A DNA stretch of 31,081 nt from an uncultured Microbacterium sp. (GTDB taxonomy: Bacteria > Actinomycetota > Actinomycetes > Actinomycetales > Microbacteriaceae), in the NCBI RefSeq assembly GCF_943912325.1, contig NZ_CALTTX010000027.1, positions 1 to 31,081 on the forward strand. Direction: 5' to 3'. The notes under the pieces are model-generated. The model searched no databases and was not told the DNA's origin. It saw only the letters and a list, made by a program, of their open reading frames with translations. Both the position numbers and the translations under genes were made by a program. Below are positions 24,243-31,081 of this stretch, piece after piece; position 1 is the stretch's first letter, and every line of letters begins with the position of its first letter.

Positions 24243-25607
24243 GTGGCACATGACCTGACGATCCGGGCGGCGCGAGCGTTCATCGACGGCGCGTTCCAGC
24301 CCGCCGAGATCGTCGTCGACGAGGGCGTTATCGCTGAGATCCGGATGCCTCGGGGCGCGCCACGCGGCGCCGTGCAGGTCCCCGACGATGCCGTGCTGCT
24401 ACCGGGGCTCGTCGATTCGCACGTGCACGTCAATGAGCCGGGCCGCACCGAGTGGGAGGGCTTCCGCTCCGCGACGCTCGCCGCCGCGGCGGGCGGTGTC
24501 ACGACGATCGTCGACATGCCGCTGAACTCGATTCCGCCGACGACGACGGTCGAGGCTCTCGAGATCAAGCGCGCTGCGGCCGAGGCATCCGCCTTCATCG
24601 ATATCGGCTTCTGGGGAGGGGCCGTTCCCGAGAATCTCGGAGCCCTCGCGCCCGTGCACGACGCGGGCGTCTACGGGTTCAAGAGCTTTCTCGCGCCGAG
24701 CGGGGTCGACGAGTTCGGCCACCTCGATCGCGAGCAGCTCGACGCCGCGATGGCCGAGGTTGCCGCGATCGGCTCGCGCCTCATCGTGCACGCCGAAGAC
24801 CCCGAACTGCTCGCCGATTCCGGTTCGCTCGGGCGCGGGTACAGCGCGTTCCTCGCGTCGCGTCCGCCCGCGAGCGAAGAGGCCGCAATCGACGCGGTCA
24901 TCGCGGCCGCCCGGCGCCACGGCGCCCGCGCGCACATCCTGCACTTGAGCGATGCAGCCGCCCTCCCCGCCATCGCGCGGGCCAAGGCCGAGGGCGTCGA
25001 CCTGACGGTCGAGACGTGCCCGCACTACCTGACGATCACGGCCGAAGAGATCCCCGATGGCGCGAGCGAGTTCAAGTGCTGCCCGCCGATTCGCGAGGCC
25101 GGCAACCAGGATCTGCTGTGGCAGGGCATCGCCGACGGCACGATCGACGCGATCGTCAGCGACCACTCCCCCTCGACCGTCGAGCTCAAGCGCTCGGGCG
25201 GCGGGGACTTCGGCCTCGCGTGGGGTGGGATCGCGGGCCTGCAGGTGGGACTGTCGGCCGTGTGGACCGAGGCGCGACGCCGAGGCATCCCTCTCGAAAC
25301 GCTCATTCCCCTCTTCACGACCGGGCCCGCGCGCGTCGCGGGACTCGCGAACGTCGGCCGCATCGAGGTCGGGGCGCCCGCGCACCTGACCGCCTTCGGC
25401 GTCGATGATCCCCTGCGGATCGACGTGCGCGCGCTGCAGCACCGCAACCCCGTCTCGGCCTACGACGGCAAACTGCTCACCGGCAAGGTGCGGCGCACGT
25501 GGTTGCGCGGGCAGAGCGTTTTCGATGCGAGCGAAGGCTCGGCCGGTGAGGCACCATGGTTCCGCCGACCGCCCGCGGGGCGGCTGCTGTCGAAAGGAGC
25601 GCAATGA
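24243..25607 (+). CDS. allB: Allantoinase
   Basis: This 454-residue metal-dependent amidohydrolase opens allantoin to allantoate. Visible metal ligands are His60 and His62 in VDSHVHVNEPG, the Lys147 of GFKSFL that is carboxylated in the family, His183 in VHAED, His234 in HILHLSD and Asp307 in SDHSPS. Cys279/Cys280 and the segment SEFKCCPPIRE match allantoinases rather than dihydropyrimidinases. The GTG at 24243 has a ribosome site seven bases upstream. The stop overlaps the next ATG (ATGA), so translation is coupled to the acetamidase-family gene. Confidence 0.95.
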   Translation: MAHDLTIRAARAFIDGAFQPAEIVVDEGVIAEIRMPRGAPRGAVQVPDDAVLLPGLVDSHVHVNEPGRTEWEGFRSATLAAAAGGVTTIVDMPLNSIPPTTTVEALEIKRAAAEASAFIDIGFWGGAVPENLGALAPVHDAGVYGFKSFLAPSGVDEFGHLDREQLDAAMAEVAAIGSRLIVHAEDPELLADSGSLGRGYSAFLASRPPASEEAAIDAVIAAARRHGARAHILHLSDAAALPAIARAKAEGVDLTVETCPHYLTITAEEIPDGASEFKCCPPIREAGNQDLLWQGIADGTIDAIVSDHSPSTVELKRSGGGDFGLAWGGIAGLQVGLSAVWTEARRRGIPLETLIPLFTTGPARVAGLANVGRIEVGAPAHLTAFGVDDPLRIDVRALQHRNPVSAYDGKLLTGKVRRTWLRGQSVFDASEGSAGEAPWFRRPPAGRLLSKGAQ

Positions 25608-26749
25608 CCGCGCACACACTGTCCCCCGAGGCCGCGCCCGCCGGGGCGATTCTGCAACCCGGCGTCGGCGAGATCGTCGGCGAGCACTACGTCGCGGCGA
25701 CGCCCGAGACGGTGCTGTGGGGGCGGTTGCCGTGTGAGACGGATGCTCCCGTGCTGACCGTCGCCGCTGGCGCGACCGTCACCTTCGACACCGTCAGCCA
25801 CGAGGGGATTTTGCCCGATCAGGGTCAGGATCCGCTGACGTACTTCACGTCGAACGGCGTCGCTGAAGAGGATGTGTTGACGGATGCCATCGCTATCGCT
25901 GCGACCGTTGCTCGCGATGCCGCGGCCGACGGCCCGCACGTCATCACCGGCCCCGTTTTCGTCGAGGGCGCCGAGGTCGGCGATCTGCTCAAGATCACCG
26001 TCGTCCACCTCGCACCGCGCGTGCCGTACGGCGTGATCTCGAACCGCCACGGCAAGGGTGCGCTCCCCGGAGTGCTCCCCCGCGGACCCGAGAACGTCAG
26101 CGTCTTCACCCCCGTCGTCGAGGGTTCGGGGTCGCTGCCGCTCGTCGCCGGTGGCGAACGGGTCGTGCGCTTTCCGCTCGCGCCGTTCCTCGGCACGATG
26201 GGCGTCGCGGTCGCGGGGTCGGAGCGCCCGCACTCGGTGCCCCCGGGCGCGCACGGCGGCAACATCGACATCAACCTGCTCGTCGAAGGCTCGGTGCTCT
26301 ACCTGCCCGTGCAGGTTCCGGGCGCGCTCGCCTACGTCGGCGACCCGCACTTCGCGCAGGGCGACGGCGAAGTCGCGCTGACGGCACTCGAGGCCTCGTT
26401 GCGCGCGACCCTGAAGTTCGAGGTCGTGCCGCGCGATGAGGCGCTCGCCGAGTTCGGCGAGGTCGCCGGACCCCTCGTGCGCACGCCCGAGTACCTCGTG
26501 CCGACGGGCCTCGACCCCGACCTCAACGAGGCGATGCGCAAGGCCGTGCGCGCAGCCCTCGATCTCTTGCGTGCCCGTTACGGCATGGACGAGCACCTCG
26601 CCTACGCGTACCTGTCGGCCGCGACCGATTTCGACATTTCGCAGGTGGTCGACATCGTGTGCGGTGTGCACGCGCGCATCCGCGAGGCCGACTTCGCCGC
26701 CGTATGGGCGGGCGCGGGCTTGGGGGCTGGGGTCGGGGACGGCGAATGA
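25604..26749 (+). CDS. Acetamidase/formamidase-family amidohydrolase (candidate oxamate amidohydrolase)
   Basis: This is a 381-residue protein of the FmdA/AmdA family, which hydrolyses short amides to acid plus ammonia. Marks are FDTVSHEGIL (62-71), GPVFVEGAEVGDLL, the metal/active-site segment PPGAHGGNIDINLLVEGS near residues 213-230 and GDPHFAQGDGEV near 246-257. It is the second gene of the allantoin operon. The known pathway downstream of oxalurate needs an oxamate amidohydrolase (HpxW in Klebsiella); no HpxW is in the window, and oxamate is a short amide, so this enzyme is a good candidate. Formamide is the alternative. The ATG at 25604 has AAAGGAG; the earlier in-frame ATG at 25556 lies inside allB. 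Confidence 0.88.
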   Translation: MTAHTLSPEAAPAGAILQPGVGEIVGEHYVAATPETVLWGRLPCETDAPVLTVAAGATVTFDTVSHEGILPDQGQDPLTYFTSNGVAEEDVLTDAIAIAATVARDAAADGPHVITGPVFVEGAEVGDLLKITVVHLAPRVPYGVISNRHGKGALPGVLPRGPENVSVFTPVVEGSGSLPLVAGGERVVRFPLAPFLGTMGVAVAGSERPHSVPPGAHGGNIDINLLVEGSVLYLPVQVPGALAYVGDPHFAQGDGEVALTALEASLRATLKFEVVPRDEALAEFGEVAGPLVRTPEYLVPTGLDPDLNEAMRKAVRAALDLLRARYGMDEHLAYAYLSAATDFDISQVVDIVCGVHARIREADFAAVWAGAGLGAGVGDGE

Positions 26750-26807
26750 CCCAGAGCCCCGGCATCCGTCGCCCCTCTCGCATCTTGGCCACCGCATTGC
26801 GTCCCCT

Positions 26808-26880
26808 GAAAACAGGAGATCGCACGAGAACAGGACGAATCCCCACGAATCGTCCTGTTCTCGCCGGATCTCCTGTTCTC
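26808..26880. repeat. Long imperfect palindrome with four GAGAACAGGA-like words
   Basis: The inner arms CGAGAACAGGACGA (26825-26838) and TCGTCCTGTTCTCG (26850-26863) are perfect over 14 bases. The outer arms GAAAACAGGAGATC (26808-26821) and GATCTCCTGTTCTC (26867-26880) match with one mismatch. Each arm thus has two copies of GA(A/G)AACAGGA. The element sits in the only long gap (172 bases) of the otherwise overlapping allantoin operon, 58 bases after the acetamidase-family stop. It may be an extragenic palindrome that inserted here, or it may attenuate or process the transcript. Confidence 0.85.
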
Positions 26881-26921
26881 GATCAGCGAGTGGATGCCGA
26901 ATGGATGCCGAGGCTCGTGCC

Positions 26922-28541
26922 ATGACCGACAGCTCGAGCATCCCCTCCACGCCCGCCACCCCCGCGGCACCCGCGATCCCCGCCGAGCTGCGCGCGGCGT
27001 TCGACACGTACGAAGCGGCGATCCTCACGAACGACCTCGACGTGCTCGACGCTTCGTTCGCGCCGGGCGCGCAGACTCTTCGCGGTGATGCCGCGGGGCT
27101 GCTCGTGGGGCATGACGCGATCAGCGCGTTCCGCGGGGTGCGCGGGGGCGTGCCGCGCCGCACGATCGAGCGGATCGAGTACCGCCCGCTCGGCGACGGC
27201 GTAGCCCTTCTCGTCTCGATCTCGCGCTACGCGGGCGGCGGCACGGGCCTGCAGACCCAGGTGTGGGAGCTGATCGACGGCCGCTGGCTCATCACGGCGG
27301 CGCACGTCACGCCCCGCGCGCAGGCGCTCGATCGTTCGGTGTGGCGCACGGTCGGCGATCCGCTGTGGCAGGGCGCGTGGGAGGGTCCGCTCGCGGGGCT
27401 CACGGTCGCCGTGAAAGACCTGTTCGCGATCAAGGGCTACCGCATCGGCGCGGGCAACCCCGCGTTCCTCGACTCGAGCAAGGCCGAGAAGACCACGGCA
27501 CCCGCCGTCGCGGACCTGTTGCGCGGCGGGGCGTCGCTGCGGGGAATCGCCCGCACCGACGAGTTCGCGTACTCGATCGCGGGCGACAATGCACACTACG
27601 GCACTCCCCCGAACGGCGCGCTGCCGGGCGCCCTGCCCGGGGGATCGTCGAGCGGTCCAGCATCCGCCGTCGCGACCGGCCAAGCCGAGATCGCGCTCGC
27701 AACCGACACCGCCGGGTCGGTGCGCGTGCCCGCGTCGTACCAGGGGCTGTGGGGCTTGCGCACGACGCACGGCCTCGTGCCCCGCCAGGGCATGCTGCCG
27801 CTCGCGCAGTCGTTCGACACGATCGGGTGGCTGACGCGCGACGGCGACACCCTGCGCCGCGTCGCCGACTGGTGCCTCAGCTACGACGGTTCGGAATCGA
27901 CCGAATCGGTCTATGGCGAGTCGGGAGCCGACCTGCCGTGGCGCTTTCTCGTGCCCGACGAGACGCTCGCGGCCGTCGAACCGGCGACGCGCGAGGCTTT
28001 CGTAAAGCTGATTCAGGATGCCTCGTTGCCGGTCGAGCCCGTCTCGCTCGGCGACCTCGACGACTACCTCGTGCCGTTCCGCACCGTGCAGGGCGCCGAG
28101 GCGTGGCGCAACAACGGCGAGTGGCTGCGCGCGCACCCGGGCTCGACGGGCCCCGCGGTCGCGGAGCGCTTCCGCGCCGCCGCCGCGATCACCGAGGCCG
28201 ACGAGGCCGACGCCCGCGCCCGCCTCGCGCCCCTGCGCGCCCGCCTCGAAGCGCTCGTGCGTGACGCCGTGCTGCTGCTCCCGACCGTGCCCGGCCCCGC
28301 GCCCATGCGCACCGCGCGCGGCGAACGCGTCGACGCCGTGCGCCAGGCCACGCTGCGCCTCACGACCCCCGCCGCGGTCGCGGGCCTGCCCGCCCTCTCG
28401 GTGCCCCTGCTGACCGTGCCGTCGCAGCTCGGCCCCGCGCCCGTCGGCGTCTGCCTCGTCGCGCGCGCCGGCACCGATATCGCCCTCGTCCGCCAGGGCC
28501 TCGCCCTGCACCACCTCGTCACCGGAACGGAAGCACGATGA
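26922..28541 (+). CDS. AtzH-like domain fused to amidase (candidate oxalurate amidohydrolase)
   Basis: This is a 539-residue protein. Residues about 20-135 form a SnoaL/NTF2-like domain of the AtzH/HpxZ type (DUF3225), with AELRAAFDTYEAAILTNDLD, LDASFAPGAQTLRGD, VGHDAISAFRG and WELIDGRWLITAAHV. Residues about 150-539 are an amidase-signature enzyme: Lys165 in AVKDLF, Ser242-244 in GGSSSGPAS and nucleophile Ser266 in TDTAGSVRVPAS. In Klebsiella the separate HpxZ and HpxY (with HpxX) belong to oxalurate breakdown. The fusion here, directly before pucG, suggests the same step. The amidase part is shorter than typical AtzE. The ATG at 26922 has a GAGG site eight bases upstream; an in-frame ATG at 26901 is possible. 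Confidence 0.88.
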   Translation: MTDSSSIPSTPATPAAPAIPAELRAAFDTYEAAILTNDLDVLDASFAPGAQTLRGDAAGLLVGHDAISAFRGVRGGVPRRTIERIEYRPLGDGVALLVSISRYAGGGTGLQTQVWELIDGRWLITAAHVTPRAQALDRSVWRTVGDPLWQGAWEGPLAGLTVAVKDLFAIKGYRIGAGNPAFLDSSKAEKTTAPAVADLLRGGASLRGIARTDEFAYSIAGDNAHYGTPPNGALPGALPGGSSSGPASAVATGQAEIALATDTAGSVRVPASYQGLWGLRTTHGLVPRQGMLPLAQSFDTIGWLTRDGDTLRRVADWCLSYDGSESTESVYGESGADLPWRFLVPDETLAAVEPATREAFVKLIQDASLPVEPVSLGDLDDYLVPFRTVQGAEAWRNNGEWLRAHPGSTGPAVAERFRAAAAITEADEADARARLAPLRARLEALVRDAVLLLPTVPGPAPMRTARGERVDAVRQATLRLTTPAAVAGLPALSVPLLTVPSQLGPAPVGVCLVARAGTDIALVRQGLALHHLVTGTEAR

Positions 28542-29788
28542 CCGCCCCTCTCCCCGGCCCCCTCGAACCGCCCGCGCGTCTGCTCATGGGTCCCGGCCCG
28601 ATTTCGGCCTACCCGAGCGTGCTTCGCGCGATGTCGGCGCCGCTCGTCGGGCAGTACGACCCGTTCATGACGTCGGCGATGGCTGCGACGCAAGAGCTCT
28701 ACCGCGGCGTCTGGAACACCCGGAACGACGCGACCCTGCTGATCGACGGCACCTCGCGCGCGGGCATCGAGGCCGCGATCGTCTCGCTCGTCCGCCCCGG
28801 CGAGAGCGTGCTCGTGCCCGTCTTCGGCCGCTTCGGGCACCTGCTCGCCGAGATCGCCGAGCGCGCGGGCGCCGCGGTGCACACGATCGAGACCGAGTGG
28901 GGCCAGGTGTTCCCGGCATCCGTCATCGAAGAAGCCATCGTGCGCGTCAAGCCAACCCTGCTCGCGCTCGTGCAGGGCGACACGTCGACGACGATGAACC
29001 AGCCGCTCGACGAGATCGGCGCGATCTGCGAGCGCCACGGCGTGCTGTTCTATTCCGACGCGACGGCGTCGCTCGGCGGCAACGCTTTCGAGGCGGATGC
29101 GTGGGGATTGGATGCCGCGACCGCCGGCCTGCAGAAATGCTTGGGCGGCCCCAGCGGGTCGTCGCCGATCACGCTCAGCGAGCGGGCCGTCGAGGTCGTG
29201 TCGTCGCGCAAGAAGATCGAGGCGGGGATCCGCGAACCGGGTGACCCGTCGGCGCCCGATTTCGTCCGGTCGAACTACTTCGACCTCGGCATGATCCTCG
29301 ACTACTGGGGTCCGCGACGGCTCAACCACCACACCGAAGCGACATCTATGCTCTACGCGGCATATGAGTGTGCGCGGGTGCTGGTCGCCGAAGGGCGCGA
29401 CGCCGTGATCGCCCGCCACGAGCTCGCCGGGCGGGCGATGCTCGAGGGTGTGCAGGCGCTCGGCATGACCGTCTTCGGCGATGTCGCGCACAAGATGAAC
29501 AACGTCGTGGCTGTCGAGATCCCGTCCGGTGTTCCGGGCGACGTGGCCCGCGCTGCGCTGCTTGACGACTTCGGTATCGAGATCGGCACGTCGTTCGGGC
29601 CGCTCCACGGCCGCGTCTGGCGCATCGGCACGATGGGGTACAACGCCCGCAAAGACGCCGTGCTCACGACGCTCGCGGCGCTCGAGACGGTGCTCGCGCG
29701 CTTCGGCGTTTCCGTTCCCGCGGGGGGCGGTGTCGAGGCCGCGGCCGATGTGTATGCGGCATCCACTTCTGCAACGGCCCCCGCGTGA
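28538..29788 (+). CDS. pucG: (S)-ureidoglycine-glyoxylate aminotransferase (PucG type)
   Basis: This 416-residue PLP enzyme of class V transfers the amino group of ureidoglycine to glyoxylate, giving oxalurate and glycine. Strong family marks are LLMGPGPISAYPSVLRAMSA, VGQYDP, LIDGTSRAGIEAAI, VPVFGRFGHLLAEIAERAGA, the Schiff-base Lys200 in GLQKCLGGPSG, SNYFDLGMILDYWGPRRLNH followed by HTEAT, and SFGPLHGRVWRIGTMGYNAR. The match to Bacillus PucG runs the whole length. The start overlaps the amidase stop (ATGA) and its stop overlaps the allC start (GTGA). This gene fixes the route: ureidoglycine goes to oxalurate rather than to ureidoglycolate. Confidence 0.95.
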   Translation: MTAPLPGPLEPPARLLMGPGPISAYPSVLRAMSAPLVGQYDPFMTSAMAATQELYRGVWNTRNDATLLIDGTSRAGIEAAIVSLVRPGESVLVPVFGRFGHLLAEIAERAGAAVHTIETEWGQVFPASVIEEAIVRVKPTLLALVQGDTSTTMNQPLDEIGAICERHGVLFYSDATASLGGNAFEADAWGLDAATAGLQKCLGGPSGSSPITLSERAVEVVSSRKKIEAGIREPGDPSAPDFVRSNYFDLGMILDYWGPRRLNHHTEATSMLYAAYECARVLVAEGRDAVIARHELAGRAMLEGVQALGMTVFGDVAHKMNNVVAVEIPSGVPGDVARAALLDDFGIEIGTSFGPLHGRVWRIGTMGYNARKDAVLTTLAALETVLARFGVSVPAGGGVEAAADVYAASTSATAPA

Positions 29789-31077
29789 GCTTGCTGACCG
29801 CCCCGCCCGACGCGATCGCCGCGGCCGCGCGCCGCGTGATGGCGCGGTGCGACGAGCTCGCTCGCGTCACGGCGACGCCCGGCACGATCGAGCGCGTGTA
29901 CCTGTCGCCCGAGCACGCACGCGTCAACCGGCTCGCGGCCGAGTGGATGCGCGAGCTCGGCATGAAGACCTGGCAGGACGCCGCGGGCAACCAGTGCGGG
30001 CGGATCGGCCCGGCCGACGCCCCCGCGCTGCTGCTCGGCTCGCACCTCGACACGGTGCTCGACGCCGGGCGCTACGACGGCATCGCCGGTGTGCTCATGG
30101 CGCTCGAGGTCGTGCGGTTGCTGCGGGTGCCCGTGGACGGCGCCGCCTCGGGGTGGACGCTCGCGCTGCCGTTCGCGATCGAGGTCGTCGCGTTCTCTGA
30201 CGAAGAGGGCACGCGGTTCGGCAAGGCGCTGCTCGGCTCGTCGGCCGTCGCCGGCACGTGGAACGACGCATGGTGGACGCTGGCGGATGCCGACGGTGTG
30301 ACCCTGCGGCAGGCGTTTCTCGAGTTCGGACTCGACCCCGCACGCGTCGGCGAGGCCGCGCGGCGACCCGACGAGCTCGTCGCATACCTCGAGGCGCATA
30401 TAGAGCAAGGCCCCGAGCTCGACCGGGCCGGCGAACCCCTCGCCGTCGTATCGTCGATCGCTGCCGCGCGCCGCTTCGAGCTCGTCGTAGAGGGCGAAGC
30501 GCGGCACGCGGGCGGCACGCCCTACGACATGCGGCACGACGCCCTGCTCGGCGCGAGCGAAGCCGCCCTCGCCGTCGAGCGCGTGTGCGCGGCCGAGCAC
30601 CACATCATCGGCACGGTCGGCCGGTTCGAGGCGTTCCCCGGGGCGGTCAACGTGATCCCAGGCGAGGTGCGGTTCTCGCTCGACCTTCGGGGCGAGTTCG
30701 ACGGCGAGCGCGACCGCGTCTGGCGCGCGCTCTCGCGCGACCTCGACGACATCATGGGTCGGCGGGGCCTGCGCTGGCGGTCTCGCGAAGTCCACAGCGC
30801 GCCCGCGGTGTTCTGCGCTCCGCTCTTGCAGGATGTCGTCGCCCTCGGCATCCGTTCCACTCTTCCCGTGCGCGCCGAGGCGCCGCCCGTGATCTTCAGC
30901 CGCGCGGGTCACGACGGCATGGCGATCGGCGCGATCACGGATGTCGGGATGCTGTTCCTGCGCAACCCCGACGGGGTCAGCCACCACCCCGACGAGGCCG
31001 TCGCCGCGGGCGACGTGGCGCACGGCATCCGCGCCCTCGCGGAGTCGGTCCTCCACCTCGCCGCGGAACCCCACTAA
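29785..31077 (+). CDS. allC: Allantoate amidohydrolase
   Basis: This 430-residue M20-family metal-dependent enzyme converts allantoate to ureidoglycine, ammonia and carbon dioxide. It has the two-metal ligands at GSHLDTV (His87), AGRYDGIAGV (Asp98), FSDEEGTRFG (Glu140/141), AHIEQGPEL (His205) and the C-terminal GVSHHPDE, plus RHAGGTPYDMRHDAL and SRAGHDGMAIGA of the AllC/HyuC group. Location in an allantoin operon makes allantoate the likely substrate over N-carbamoyl amino acids. The GTG start overlaps the pucG stop. The gene ends four bases before the window edge, so later operon members may follow. Confidence 0.95.
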   Translation: MSLLTAPPDAIAAAARRVMARCDELARVTATPGTIERVYLSPEHARVNRLAAEWMRELGMKTWQDAAGNQCGRIGPADAPALLLGSHLDTVLDAGRYDGIAGVLMALEVVRLLRVPVDGAASGWTLALPFAIEVVAFSDEEGTRFGKALLGSSAVAGTWNDAWWTLADADGVTLRQAFLEFGLDPARVGEAARRPDELVAYLEAHIEQGPELDRAGEPLAVVSSIAAARRFELVVEGEARHAGGTPYDMRHDALLGASEAALAVERVCAAEHHIIGTVGRFEAFPGAVNVIPGEVRFSLDLRGEFDGERDRVWRALSRDLDDIMGRRGLRWRSREVHSAPAVFCAPLLQDVVALGIRSTLPVRAEAPPVIFSRAGHDGMAIGAITDVGMLFLRNPDGVSHHPDEAVAAGDVAHGIRALAESVLHLAAEPH

Positions 31078-31081
31078 CCCC

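Noticed and set aside
25556..25603. ATG at 25556 as start of the acetamidase-family protein
   Set aside because: It lies within the allB C-terminus; ATG 25604 has a strong AAAGGAG site and gives the usual ATGA overlap.

Overview
The window is a GC-rich (about 70% by eye) actinobacterial chromosome segment. Codon use, the family mix, the many leaderless starts and the very frequent word GGATGCC/GGCATCC all point to Microbacteriaceae, probably Microbacterium or a close relative. This placement is an inference from style, not from a marker gene. I see no rRNA, tRNA, CRISPR array, insertion sequence or prophage, and no gene-free stretch longer than about 260 bases.

Left part (1-2818, minus strand): the start of a kdp potassium-pump operon, reading leftwards as a 27-residue membrane micro-protein, kdpF, kdpA and kdpB (cut by the window edge). 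All junctions overlap or nearly touch.

Middle part (3056-17543): single-gene units typical of an actinobacterial housekeeping or accessory region. They are a DUF3995 membrane protein, two VOC/PhnB-like proteins flanking an FdhF/YdeP-type molybdopterin oxidoreductase, an alpha/beta hydrolase, msrA, a small zinc-ribbon protein divergent from an OhrR-like MarR regulator, a DUF808 membrane protein, a LysR regulator divergent from an MFS exporter (YnfL/YnfM-like pair), a cation-diffusion-facilitator protein, a PaiB-like FMN-binding protein, a DUF1801 protein, a PPOX/F420-type oxidoreductase and an APC permease. Many start codons sit 6-7 bases after a TANNNT-like -10 box, so these mRNAs look leaderless. 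Several intergenic spaces hold palindromes or degenerate tandem repeats.

Right part (17799-31077): a purine-ring (urate/ureide) catabolic island. An NCS2 urate/xanthine permease is followed by a leftward set, uraD-uraH-hpxO plus a 900-residue helical-repeat protein of unknown role, and a divergent rightward operon, allB - acetamidase/formamidase - AtzH/amidase fusion - ureidoglycine-glyoxylate aminotransferase (pucG) - allantoate amidohydrolase (allC). Together these can take urate to 5-hydroxyisourate (HpxO), OHCU (UraH), allantoin (UraD), allantoate (AllB), ureidoglycine (AllC) and oxalurate plus glycine (PucG). The two amidases are placed to finish the job, oxalurate to oxamate to oxalate, releasing nitrogen. 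The canonical HpxW, HpxX, AllA and AllE proteins are not in the window, so the fused amidase and the acetamidase-family enzyme are candidates for an alternative, little-described ending of the pathway. The divergent uraD/allB promoter carries a palindrome between the two -10 boxes that could let one regulator control both arms.
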